From NCBI GenBank assembly GCA_038501625.1, contig JAZAYU010000009.1, positions 2,852,001 to 2,916,000 of the forward strand: a stretch of DNA of 64,000 nt. The letters run 5' to 3'. The notes below the pieces were generated by a model, which saw only the letters and a list, made by a program, of their open reading frames with translations, was not told where the DNA came from and made no database searches. This DNA is from Corbicula japonica. Lineage: Eukaryota; Mollusca; Bivalvia; Venerida; Cyrenidae. The position numbers and the translations under genes were made by a program. Below, in pieces: positions 1-10,850 of the stretch. The stretch's first letter is position 1, and every line of letters starts with the position of its first letter.

Positions 1-3000
1 GGTGTCGTGTTACGTATCACAACGCAAACAAAGGTGTTAAAATATGAAACAATAAACTGTAGAAGACTTGTAAACAAAGAATAAAACATGTAATATTGTT
101 ACACAATCGATGTAAGAGTAAATTTACATTTAAATCCAAAGATGTAAAGCGTTACTCACGCAATATATTTCTCTCACACCAGATCATGACAATTGACATG
201 TACTTATTAGACTAAAATTTCTGCGAAATTCGCTCTTTTTCAGTCAATTATAAGTTTTGCATATTGGCACAATTAATATAAACCACAACTAAATCATGCT
301 ACTTAATTGATACAGTTTTTTTTAAACAGTAACTTCCCAATTGGCAAAGGACGCCACTCTCAAAAGCGTTCTTATGTATAACGGTTGGCTCGCATTACGT
401 GAATACGTATCTTAGACCATAATAGTTATAGTAATTAACTAATGTATTTATCACCACCAAATTCAGATTCGCTTAACCCGGGTGTTAAGAGGCTTCGGGT
501 TAGTTCTTAGTTGATGCCTTCGGGACAGAAAGAAATTCAGGCTATTTCGGAAAATCTTTAAGAATGCTCGTTATCCAATTTGCTTCAGGTGCCTCAGAAA
601 AAAAAGATGTTTGTTAAGGAATATACTCATATTACTGGCTAAAGCGGGATGGCATATTGATTGTCGATGTTTGGGCTTTGATAACAGCGGTGTCGTTTAT
701 AAAAAAACATGTTTAAATATATTTTGAATGTGCATAATATGTAGTTTTTTTTATAAATCTGGGATGTTGCGTGATCATTTTCCTGTTTTTTTTTACTTTA
801 TCTGACGGCCGATTCCAAATTTGTGGGTATGAGAGGAAGGTTGATTGTTATATATCGCAAAAGATAAGTATTAGATCACAATAGCATGAAATTCATACAA
901 TAACTAAACTCTCCATGCTGTTTTCTCCGAGCTGGCGATCTATCATTATTCTCACAATCTATCGTTATCCGCGATTCTCATTATCTGGGTACATACCGTG
1001 TATCTTTGGTGAGTGAAAAATCGCGGACATGGACACGGATCACGCATCACGGAACTATGGAATACTGGCCTTAGTCTTCGTACGCATTTCGTTTAACACA
1101 GAGACATTTTGCGTTTACGACAGTTTACGGACTAGCATCAACTCAGTGCCAAGATAGAGCTTCACTGAATCAAATTCAGAGAACATAACAAAGAGATTCT
1201 CTGCTGTACATTATTAATACTGCAATCGATTTCTAACTACTGGCGGCGTTGTCTTTTTATTTACATTGCTGCCGCCGAGTACAGTGAGTGAGAAAATGTT
1301 AAACATTTTGTTGTTTCTTTTGTAGTAAAACGATTTAGATTTCGCGCAATAGGATATTCCAAATAAACCGAATAGCTCTGTTGGCGCACCGATACGTACG
1401 CACACATGCACACGGACGGCGCACTACTAGTATGGAAAGCCCAATTAGCCGTTATTTCTTAGTTCTGTGATGCGAGGTATGGTATGTCAGAATGCAGGTT
1501 CCATGTTCGTGCGTACGGTAATACCTTACTACATTCATTGGTGAAATTCACAGCGCAAGAAATTTTAATTCATTTTCGATTATATTTTCCCACGCTAGCA
1601 GCCGCTATGAAAACATTGACTAAAACGTAAACGCCGATGATGAAAATGCCCTGCCGTTCACATTGCCAGAAAATTGGAAGGTTTTTATCTGTTGAAGATG
1701 GATACCTTCTTGCATTATACTATGCTCAGTCGTTATTTGTGTGTGATTGTTTAAAAAAACCATATTAAACGCCATGCACACGGTGACGGACAAGGGCAAG
1801 AACCCCCCCCCCCCCCCCCCCCAACGTTTTCCTTGTTGGGTTATATTTTGAGGCCACAATGGCACGCATAGGGCCCACAAATCATTGAACTATGGAATAG
1901 GCTACTGGCCAAGTCGCTTCAATTCTAGGGGCGCTTGCGATATTATTAACGATTGATCCAGATTTGTGCTCTGGAGAATGCACATCATAAATTACCGGAT
2001 GCTCTATTCCCCCGGTCCCTTATTTTCGCTGAAGCTTGTGGCTGCTTTATTTCTTGACATTACACTGGTTGGTTCATCTACGAACTGTCCTTTGTCGTGA
2101 AAATCGCACATCATGGAACTATGTAGTTACCGGACTAAGACTCCTCTGTGGCGATTGTATAGATGATACTTGGGTGAATAAAAATGTATCTTTTCGTACT
2201 TTCTACAAGAGATACTGAGGTTAATGAAATTTTGCAAACAAGCAGAAGAATTTCAGATGGTTGTAACTGGGAACTGAGTAAATCAATATCCATCTCCAAT
2301 CATGACTTTTAGTTCTTTTTAATAAACTGTGCACGTTGGATGAATACCTCCCGTTTTTCAAACCAATGAAGCCCTTTGTTATTATGCTATAAATTGTATT
2401 ACCATGGTCCTCCGTTAATTTCCTTCCGACGACGAAAGATAAGGCGGCTTTCGTCGTCATACCACGATTGTTGCGTAGGCCCTAACTGAACTGGCAAAAA
2501 TGAGTATTAAGTACATGTTGACATAACGGAAGTACAATGCTTTTGATCATTTTGGATCTACACTTAACCAGTGTTCTAACTATGTTAATAGTTTTATGAT
2601 CTGTATATACTCTTCAAACCTGAAAAAAAATATACACCACTTTCACTTCTTTTTCCATTGCATTTGGAAATGATTGGAGTTTAATCAAGGTTGTGGTGAG
2701 GGGGGGTGGGGGGGGGGGTAAACAAACCCACAAAATGGTCTTTAGCGAAAATGTTCCCCGCTAACGCAATCCATCAACTATGCGATTATTAAGCTGTTAA
2801 GATAAATGCTGCAGCGTTCAGGCCTTCAGGCCGGTATGGACATATATCCTCCTCACAAAAGCTACTGCCGAATTTGTCATTTTTGTTTTACCCCTACGTG
2901 ACCTTCATTAAACGACAAATGGTTTACAATGACCACGAGATTTTAATTATAATTCCATATATATCTAAACTGGCGAAAATGATGTATCATAATTATGTTT

Positions 3001-3580
3001 TAAGTTTGAATAGTGTATACTTAGTTTCCATGCGACGATATTAAAATTATATGTTCGGTGGTTAGAGCATAGGTTAATGTCTATTGGGACCTACGACACG
3101 TTCAATAAAGAGCAGTCTGTATAACATAATTAGAGAATTAGAATCCAAGGAGGAGAGCTTTAAACTAGCCTTGTACTATATAAACAAAATTGTAAAAAAA
3201 AATTCACGTATTCAATAATTAGACTTCATCATCTTAAATAATTATGGAATATACAATAGATCGTACATTAAAACATTATTTATTGTGTGTTTTTTTGGAA
3301 ATATCATATGCATAGGCTACATGAATAAGATAATCGGGGTGATAATCTCAAACAGGGTGGCAGGCTTGAGGCAATAAGACATCTGTATCACACAGAAATT
3401 TTGACAGATATTGAGCACTGGTGTCAATCATATATTTTACAGTTTCTCTACATGTTAATTGTTAGCACTTCTTGTTCCCCGCCGTGAGCGATAATCCAAT
3501 TATATTTCATGTCTTTCAATTTCCCGCTGATCACACGTCAGCTGATAATTGTTTACTTTGCCATTTGTTACAAGATACTT
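1..3580. other. Intergenic region upstream of H2A.Z, no gene recognised
   Basis: I see no splice-consistent coding exon here. Two homopolymer runs occur: C at 1803-1822 and G near 2700-2720. A degenerate motif around 'GGAACTATGGAATACTGGCC' occurs near 1052, and looser versions occur near 1885 and 2114, so part of this stretch is probably an old dispersed or tandem repeat. A short local duplication of 'GGCTTCGGGTTAG'-type sequence lies near 480-530. The open frames are short, unlike any family I know, and AT-biased. Confidence 0.5.
1803..1822. repeat. Poly-C run
   Basis: A 20-base C homopolymer; the length is likely to be uncertain in any assembly. Confidence 0.95.
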
Positions 3581-3731
3581 GATTGGATAAAACGGTTTGC
3601 AAAACAATCTTTCATTGGCTAATGAAACCACGTGACTAAATCTGACTAGTGGATATTTTTGGCGGACGCTAATTTATGCACATTTTACGCGTCATCTTGA
3701 AAGAGAACAGGGAACTACTCTAATTTTAATC
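3580..3731 (+). promoter_or_regulatory. Putative H2A.Z promoter
   Basis: The 150 bases before the H2A.Z start codon hold two inverted CCAAT boxes (GATTGG at 3581-3586 and ATTGG at 3614-3618), a palindromic E-box CACGTG at 3629-3634 and an E2F-like TTTTTGGCGG at about 3655-3664. CCAAT and E2F sites are usual in promoters of histone variant genes. No clear TATA box was seen at the expected spacing. The assignment is by motif and position only. Confidence 0.5.
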
Positions 3732-3734
3732 ATG
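3732..3734 (+). CDS. H2AZ: H2A.Z exon 1, coding part (start codon only)
   Basis: The ATG is followed at once by GTTCGT, a weak but canonical GT donor, so exon 1 would carry the 5' UTR and only the initiator Met. This is the only nearby ATG that leaves the phase 0 needed to join exon 2 (CCT GGT GGT AAA). H2A.Z genes of other animals also have an intron close to the start codon. The exact donor needs transcript evidence. Confidence 0.75.
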
Positions 3735-6700
3735 GTTCGTATCTTTGAAATTTGTGAATATGGAGAACCATCGAGACTGAAATATGTATCATACGAATCG
3801 AGTAGAAGTTTGTCTATCATACTGTGACAATATTTTTGTGGGAAATTTAATATTGATGGAGATTTGTTTAAATTTCAGCCTGGTGGTAAAGCTGGTAAAG
3901 ATTCTGGAAAGGCCAAGGCTAAGGCAGTGTCAAGGTCCGCAAGAGCTGGATTGCAGGTAACATTTCAGTTTTAATGCAATTATTTTAAATGTACATGCGT
4001 CAAAAATGCTTTGGTTCGTCTTCTATGGAAGAATAAACTCGAAAACCATGTAAATGTTTATTTACTTTGCAGTTTCCCGTCGGTCGTATCCACAGACATT
4101 TGAAGAACAGGACCACAAGTCATGGCCGTGTGGGAGCAACTGCAGCCGTTTACAGCGCAGCTATACTAGAATATTTGACTGCTGAAGTAAGTCTTAGTAG
4201 CAAATTTCACATTGCATCATACAGACTTGATTGAATCGGTTTTGTTATTGTTTTTGGCGGGCTGGTTCTATTTTTAGACGCCATCTTTGTGTACATGCTG
4301 AAACAATACCACTTCCGGGTGTTCATTAAATATGCTTGGGCGATGAAGAAATGACTGATAGGAAACTTAATTGATTATCTACCTACCTGCAAATGACATT
4401 CAACATCTGCGAATTTCAGTAATCTACTCGTTTCAATTTATGAACTTAATCTGAGGTCAGGACCTTTTGTCACTTGAAATTTAGTTTAATATTTGTGCAG
4501 ATTTGTCAGTCAATGATTAGTTTGTCACTGCAAAAATGGCAATACCGAGGCTTGTATCAAGAGAAATCACAATATTCACAAATAACAAAATATCGGAAAA
4601 GGGAAATGCAAAATGACCTTTACATTACAAAGAATGAATTGCAATCTTACAGTAAAACTGATTTAACAGGTTGGGGAAAGGTATCAAAAGTAGCTATAAT
4701 TGCTACTTTCGGCTATAATAGCTACAAGTAGCAATATCAGAATGAATGAAAGGTACAAACATGTGAAATTTCTCGATTTTGGTTCGAAACCGCAACCTAT
4801 CCAAACTTGTGCAACTTGCTACGTACTAGTGCTTCACTTTGTTAACAACAACACTGACATCAAATGTTGAAAACAATTGATACCTTTCCCCAACCTGTTT
4901 AAGTAACTACAAAATGGGTATTGAAGTAATTTAAAACACTGTTTTGCAAAGCCTCAAAAGGGATGTTAGAGATGTGAAAGCTTCTGTGTAAGCTTAATGA
5001 TGTTACATCTTTTTATGCTCCCACGAAGCAGAGGGCATATAGAGTTGCACTTTCTTGTGGCATCAACTCCTCAATAACAAATGGGCAGTTTTCTTTCAAA
5101 CTTGCTCAGATGATCATGCAGGATGTGTATATGTTCAAAATGATGATCAAATTTTCCTGTTACTGTTTTTTCTACAAATTTCAATTACATTAGATTTTGG
5201 CTTGCAACTTAAACATCAAACGTGATGCGTGGCAACGTATATTTTAGTTTAGAAATAGCACAGGACTGAACTTTGCTAATTGTTAATCACGCCTTCAGTT
5301 TGCTTTACTTTATGCCACACCTATTGTTAACATGCGCAATGGGAATGAACCGACAGCGGCAAAAATTTTATTGACCACTAGACCTAATTTGGAAGTAAAA
5401 TACTACGGCTTTTGATTGGAGCGGCAGTTGTAACAGTTGTCGTTCGGGTTCTAACAGTCAATGTTTGAAAAAAAACATGGTTGGCATCTTGTGAAGTGCT
5501 GCAGGGAAACAGATGTTTACAGAGGTTGCTCGCTGGGTCAAAATCTAATTAAAATCAAAATTTGTAATATCGGCATTGGTCCTTTTTCAAAGTGTTGTAG
5601 AAATGGGGGCATCAGTGTCTGGGGGACACAAACTAGTTAAGAACGTTGTGCTATGCAAGGGAATGAAAGATTCAGATGTAACTAGTCATAATGGTTAATA
5701 ATTAACTTTTGCGTTTGCACTTTCTCTTTCTACTCTGAACTGTTTAATATTTTAATGTCAAAGTTTAACCACCGTGTCAATTGCTTCATTAAAGTAGTCA
5801 CATGGTCATGGTGGTTGAACTGTTTTAATCCTGATCAGCAGTGCCATCATTGCTGTCTGAATTTGATCTATATTAGTCACTTCTTGGTAAGTGTATAACC
5901 AAGTATAAATGAATCTGGTGTTTTGGCCAAATTGGAAATTTCAAATATTTTGAAGTATGTTAACGTACAAGTACAGTTGTTCAGGTAGAAGCGGATAGCT
6001 AAGCAGATTACCGCTCTACGTCTCTTTTAAAAGTAGAAATTCTACAAACTTATCAATATCATTCAACAGACAAAAGTGTTTTCTCTTAACATCAATCTTT
6101 TCAAACTTTTATGATAACTTCCCTGCTCGAGGTTGTGTATATTATGATAGACATAGTTAGAGGCAGTAGCGGATAGCTCCGGGGAGTATGGGATAGTTAG
6201 TGTAAGGCACTGACGGGGCTTCTCAAACCAATCCAAAAATTGTATTTTTATTATGACATGTACTTAAACATGTGCAGGGGTTTATTAAATAAAAATAAAT
6301 ACCATTTGAGCTGAATTAAACCTGGAAATTGCTGCAAACTATAACGGAAGAAAATCATAATACAATAGGTCATAAGAAAGTAACACAGATAAATGAAATG
6401 CATTTTAAAATAATACTGATCACAAACTGCGTATTGGTAATACTTGAACCTTGCTGATTGTGTAGTTCCAGTTTAGAAGCGGTAATAAAGCGTTCCGTTA
6501 AAGTGTAGATAAAAAGTCTCAAAGTGCTTTTGAAGTTTAAATGCATTGTCGAATTAACAAAAAAGTGAAACAGGCATATAAAGAATAAATAGGTTAATAA
6601 CTAAATGCAACTTTACCTATTTACGTAACTGTACGTATCCGTTATGAAAATGTATTTATTGGCTAGCATGGAAATAATAGCTTTTTTAAACATTCCCTTA

Positions 6701-7824
6701 CAGGGCTTTTCATCAGTAAATTGGGACGAGGCCCTGGCCTTTCCAATTGGGAAATTTATGCGTGATAATTGTTTATTTTGGGAAAACAAAATTAATTGAA
6801 AGATTGGTTGTAGTTCATAAAATTGAATAGTAATAGGTATTTTTAACTTAAATCTAAGTTTTTAAGCACATTATTTTTCATACTTCAATTTTCAAACACC
6901 CCTCAGAGGAGTTTTAACCATTTTTGTACATCTTACCTAGCATTTTGGGACGAATTTCTGCCGCAGTTGGGAAAAAATACTTTATTTTTGGATTGGGAAG
7001 AGGCCTTTTATAGGCCTGTTATATAAGGATGAAAAGCCCTGCCTTAAGTATTCAATTACCGTTAAGTCATGCACACTGCATATTAAGAAAAGGGCCTGGT
7101 GTTTTATGACTATTCTAAATGTATAAATAAAGAAAATGCACAAGAAAAGAAACGGGCTATCCGCAATACCCCCAAATTCGCTACTGCCTTAACAACTGTA
7201 TCTGTACACAGGTATTTATACTAGCTTCCAAATTGTATGTTGTTTTAGGTGCTGGAGTTGGCAGGCAATGCCAGTAAAGATCTCAAAGTAAAGAGAATTA
7301 CACCTCGTCACTTGCAGCTGGCCATCAGAGGAGACGAAGAGTTGGACTCCCTCATCAAAGCCACTATTGCTGGTGGTGGTAAGTTATCCTTTGTATTTAT
7401 TTTTATCCCCGTATTAACCCTTTCCTCCATATATAAACTTGATGGTGTTGAAACACAGTGTATATGAAGATCAAGTGATCGGGATCTGCACCGTTTGCAC
7501 ATGCAATATAGATGGAAGAAAGTGTTGATGAAGGGTTGTAAAAAGCTGTTGTATAGTAGGGTTTACTTTAGTTGTCAATAATTTCAAGGTGATAAGCTTT
7601 TATCATCTCTGTGAAAAAAAATGATATCAATTGATAGTTCAGCTACTCCATATAAAGACAATTTGTGTGAGGATCTCATCATGAAAACATCTTTAAGAAT
7701 TATTAGCTTTAGATGTTTACATGTGACAATCTAAAATCATAACTAATTGCTTTCTTCTCCAGGTGTCATTCCACACATCCACAAATCCCTGATTGGCAAG
7801 AAGGGAGGACAGCAGACAAAGTGA
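3732..7824 (+). CDS. H2AZ: Histone H2A.Z (H2A variant), five exons
   Basis: Replication-independent histone variant that replaces H2A in nucleosomes flanking promoters. The exons are 3732-3734, 3879-3956, 4073-4186, 7249-7378 and 7763-7824, and they join in frame to 128 residues, the usual H2A.Z length. Visible landmarks are the Lys-rich N-tail starting [20 protein letters not shown], the core block [16 protein letters not shown], the acidic-patch and docking segment [20 protein letters not shown], and the C-terminal [16 protein letters not shown] ending GGQQTK. The residues specific to H2A.Z rather than H2A ([30 protein letters not shown]) are present. All introns have GT-AG ends. Residue 2 appears to be Pro where Ala is common, because the start codon sits alone in exon 1. 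Intron 3 is large (3.06 kb) and filled with repeats. Confidence 0.97.
3879..3956 (+). CDS. H2AZ: H2A.Z exon 2
   Basis: Acceptor AAATTTCAG and donor GTAACA flank 78 bases that encode the acetylatable N-tail from PGGKAG to ARAGLQ. Phase 0 at both ends. Confidence 0.95.
4073..4186 (+). CDS. H2AZ: H2A.Z exon 3
   Basis: Acceptor CTTTGCAG and donor GTAAGT flank 114 bases encoding [20 protein letters not shown] and then [18 protein letters not shown], i.e. helices alpha1 and alpha2 of the histone fold. Phase 0 at both ends. Confidence 0.96.
5965..7207. mobile_element. Non-autonomous inverted-terminus element (D1) in H2A.Z intron 3
   Basis: The left end (5965-5994, with CAGTTGTTCAGGTAGAAGCG) and the reverse complement of the right end (about 7179-7207, with CAGTTGTTAAGGCAGTAGCG) are alike over roughly 29 bases. 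A second inverted copy of GGCAGTAGCGGATAGC lies at about 6171. No coding capacity is seen. The interior 6440-6690 and 7050-7110 is similar to 20316-20660. The superfamily is unknown and no target duplication was found. Confidence 0.5.
6701..7041. mobile_element. Family G MITE, copy 1 (CAGGGCTTT ends, 5-bp TSD CCTTA)
   Basis: It begins CAGGGCTTTTCAT and ends ATGAAAAGCCCTG, and is flanked on both sides by CCTTA (6696-6700 and 7042-7046). The similar sequence near 20570-20620 lacks it, which marks this as an insertion. The terminal CAGGG and a 5-bp duplication suggest a hAT-related (hAT5-type) non-autonomous element; the superfamily is an inference. Confidence 0.75.
7249..7378 (+). CDS. H2AZ: H2A.Z exon 4
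   Basis: Acceptor TGTTTTAG and donor GTAAGT flank 130 bases encoding [20 protein letters not shown], then [20 protein letters not shown] and AGG, plus the first base of a Gly codon (phase 1). This is the alpha3 and docking region. Confidence 0.96.
7418..7524. mobile_element. Family B piggyBac-like MITE, truncated copy B1
   Basis: After TTAA (7414-7417) comes CCCTTTCCTCCATATATA, then a shortened interior and a GCACATGCAATATAGATGG-like end. It lies just inside H2A.Z intron 4. The middle is deleted relative to the copies at 16.6 and 22.8 kb. Confidence 0.6.
7763..7824 (+). CDS. H2AZ: H2A.Z exon 5 with stop codon
   Basis: Acceptor TTCTCCAG. The first two bases complete the Gly codon, followed by [19 protein letters not shown] and TGA at 7822-7824. 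The H2A.Z-specific C-terminal tail is complete. Confidence 0.96.
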
Positions 7825-8065
7825 GGCGTTTCATCATCATGTGGGAACAATGTGTAACATCCAAGTGAATGTGTTAACATGAACAATCTCTTACTGTGTA
7901 TCAATGTAGTTCCATCATCATCATTCTTTCATCTTTCATCAACTTAGTATCATTTTTTGTAAACTTTCATCTAGATTTTTAAATGTCAGAAAAAATGATT
8001 TTTGTAAGATTTTAACATTTCATTTATCATCTTTTATGTTGAAATAAATGGTTGTCACCAAATAC
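7825..8065 (+). other. H2AZ: H2A.Z 3' UTR
   Basis: A 3' UTR of about 240 bases containing a canonical AATAAA at 8043-8048, so cleavage is expected near 8060-8070. No histone stem-loop and purine-rich downstream element was seen, as expected for a polyadenylated replacement histone. Confidence 0.75.
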
Positions 8066-8870
8066 TGTGATTGTTATCTAGTTTTTTAGCCTCTTGATAT
8101 ATAGGTTGACCAAGGTAAATTGGCAATGTTTACAATTATTAATAGGATGTTAACAAGGGTTAAGGCAAATGAACAAGTTAAAAGTACTATTTTCCTATTT
8201 ATATCGCATCTCCACGATAGCGCTGAGGTTAATGCATCCACATGGCGTTTGGCTCAATTTTTTTCAACAAGGATGCTATTCACACTGACATCCGGATTTA
8301 GATATAATTTTAGATCTATATTTTTAAGTTACTTTGCAGTTATTTCAAAGTATTTTATGTATTTTGATTCAATTTATTTTATCGCGGAAATAATAATTGT
8401 GTAAAAAGTTTTTAAATAATGTAAAAAAAAACATGTTTCGAACCTTCAACCTATTGCTACCATTGCATTTCAAATCATTTTTACTGAATGCGTCTTTGAA
8501 CACTCGGCTAATGGGACAAGCGTTGGGATCGTTACGCTTTGTATTATACAACAATTAAAATATTAGTCCATTGTTTACATGTAACGCTAATGTAAACATT
8601 GCCTATTTACCTTTGCCGAATCATATTGGAAACAGAATTATTGCATTATTATATGTGCCACAGGATAATTCAACATTATTCGAGTAAGATTTTCTGTAGA
8701 ACCTAAGTATTAAAGAAACAAATTCAGTACTGTATGGATGTTGGAATATTTGGCAACATTAAGCGCCCTCCCCCCCTTTTCCCCGGCTCCAAAGTCGAAC
8801 TCTTCATCAATGAGTCGAACAAAGTATCTGAAATAAAATGTGTAAATCTTTGGCTATTCATTTACTACCT
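8066..8870. other. Intergenic, nothing recognised
   Basis: AT-rich sequence downstream of H2A.Z. I see no gene, clear tandem repeat or inverted repeat here. Confidence 0.4.
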
Positions 8871-10850
8871 AGACTTTGTAGCCTGCAAAAGCAGGCAGAC
8901 GTATAGTCATAGTGATCCTTTGTCCGGCGAAGTCGGTGCCAGAGTCGTCATTGTTGCCATCGTCCAGTAGTCCCCTACTTTAATACGAAACTATGCCTAT
9001 AACTTTAAATGTATTTGTTCTATTATCTTTATACTTTGAAGTTACCTCTGCATGAGCAAAGCCATCTGTGACGACAAGAACAATAACTCATTATTTATTG
9101 AGTTGTTGCCCTTTCAAATAACTTTAATATGGAACTTAATGTTGCCTATAACATTGAAAGGTTAGACTACAGTGATTTATTTCCCATAGACTTCCAGTAT
9201 AGCTTCATCTCCTAATCTGAATGAGCTATTGGGTCAAGGCCTTAAAATCTTCGCAAATAAAACTAGAGACATCATAAAAACACAACAAAAGTATAGCGTT
9301 ACAAGTAAACTTTTTCGCGACATGCACTGGAATACCACCACCCTCGGCTATGTGCAACTTTCAGTTTCACTTTGTCCAAAATATTTCCAATTTTTAAACT
9401 TTCATACACTCTGGTATGATAATGATAATGATAATTTTTCAATTTCTTTCAAACACTGCATTTTCACATAGCTATTAAATATTTTTTATTCTGCTTTTGC
9501 ATTTCCAACCAATCCCAGAATTAGGTTGTCTAAAAAACCCTAGACAAAATTGACTGGTTCCCGAGCCAACTGAATTACTGTAGTGTTACCTGAAAGTCCT
9601 TATCCTATTAAGTAAATATAGGGAATACATATGATCTGACACAAGATAAATAACTTCCGTTTCACTTGAGGTATGCCCCTTTCAAATTACTAATAGGAAC
9701 TTAACGTTGTCTTTAACTTAAGAAGTACTAATCCTATTAATACTTGAAATGTATCATCTGCATGAGCAAAGCCATCTCTGACAATAAGATTGAGAACTCA
9801 TATTTCACTATTTTTTGAGTTGTGCCCCTTCAAATTAACCTGAAACTTAAATGCTTATAACTTGGAAAGTGTTTGTTCTTTTTGTGTCGCCTGCGATAGC
9901 AGGTAGACAGATAGGGATCCTATTGTCCGGTGGCGTCGTCGTCGTAGGTGCCGTCGTCCGGTAGTCCCCTAACTTTAATCTGAAACTTAATGTTGCCTAT
10001 AACTTTGAAAGAACTTGTCCTATTCGCTTCGTACTTGGAATATATCATCAGCAGGAACAATGCCATCTGTGACGACAAGAATGATAACTCCAGTTTCAAT
10101 ATTTTTTGAGTTATTCCCCTTTCTAATGCAACTTTAATCTGAAACTTAATGTAGCCTATAACTTTGAAAGTACTTCACCTATTCACTTCATACTTGCTAT
10201 ATATCATCAGCATGAACAATGCCATCTGTGACGACAAGAATGATAACTCCAGTTTCAATATTTTTTGAGTTATGCCCCTTTCAAATGCAACTTTAACCTG
10301 AAACTTAATGTTGCCTATAACTTTGAAAGTACTTGTCCTATTCACTTCGTACTTGGAATATATCATCAGCATGAATAATGCCATCTGTGAAGACAAGAAA
10401 GATAACTCCAGTTTCAATATTTTTTGAGTTATGCCCATTTCAAATGCAACTTTAACCTGAAACCTATTGTGCCTATAACTTGGAAAGTACTTGTCCTATT
10501 AACTTCATACTTGGAATATATCATCAGCACGAACAATGCCATCTGTGACGACAAGAATGATAACTCCAGTTTTAAATTTTTTTGAGTTATGCCCCTTTGA
10601 AATGCAACTTTAATCTGAAACTTAATGTAACTTTGAAAGTACTTGTCCTACTCACTTCATACTTGGAATATTTTGTCAGCATGAACAATGCCATCTGTGA
10701 CGACAAGAATGATAACTCCAGTTTCAATATTTTATGAGTTATGTCCCTTTCAAATGCAACTTTAACATGAAACTTAGTGTTGCCTCCAAAATGGAAAGTA
10801 CTTGTTCAATAAATTCACTTAATACTTTGAATAACTCATCTGCATTTAAA
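8870..10850. repeat. Tandem array, ~158 bp unit, with degenerate flanking units
   Basis: Units share the words TACTTGGAATATATCATCAG, GCCATCTGTGACGACAAGAA, GATAACTCCAGTTTCAATAT, TTGAGTTATGCCCCTTTC and CCTATAACTTTGAAAGTACT. The CTATTCACTTC-type anchor recurs near 10020, 10179, 10338, 10497 and 10649, giving a period of about 158-159. Degenerate or broken units extend left to about 9000. Two GC-richer segments, near 8878-8975 and 9890-9970, share GTCCGG and CCGTCGTCC-like words and 'GTAGTCCCCTA' and may be ends of the parent element. Arrays with units of this size occur within non-autonomous Helitron-like elements of bivalves; that link is an inference. Confidence 0.85.

Larger units (their letters stand above)
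4187..7248 (+). other. H2A.Z intron 3, repeat-filled
   Basis: A 3.06 kb intron. About 5020-5640 resembles a dispersed bivalve-type repeat, starting near 'ATGCTCCCACGAAGCAGAGG' and ending near 'GGGGGCATCAGTGTCTGGGG'. A 1.24 kb inverted-terminus element lies at 5965-7207 and has a smaller MITE nested at 6701-7041. I see no coding exon between the H2A.Z exons. Confidence 0.7.

Noticed and set aside
7308..7502. Minus-strand frame over H2A.Z exon 4
   Set aside because: Antisense shadow of the histone exon plus MITE B1.
10175..10438. 87-codon frame with an internal repeat
   Set aside because: It is a translation of two adjacent 158-bp tandem units.
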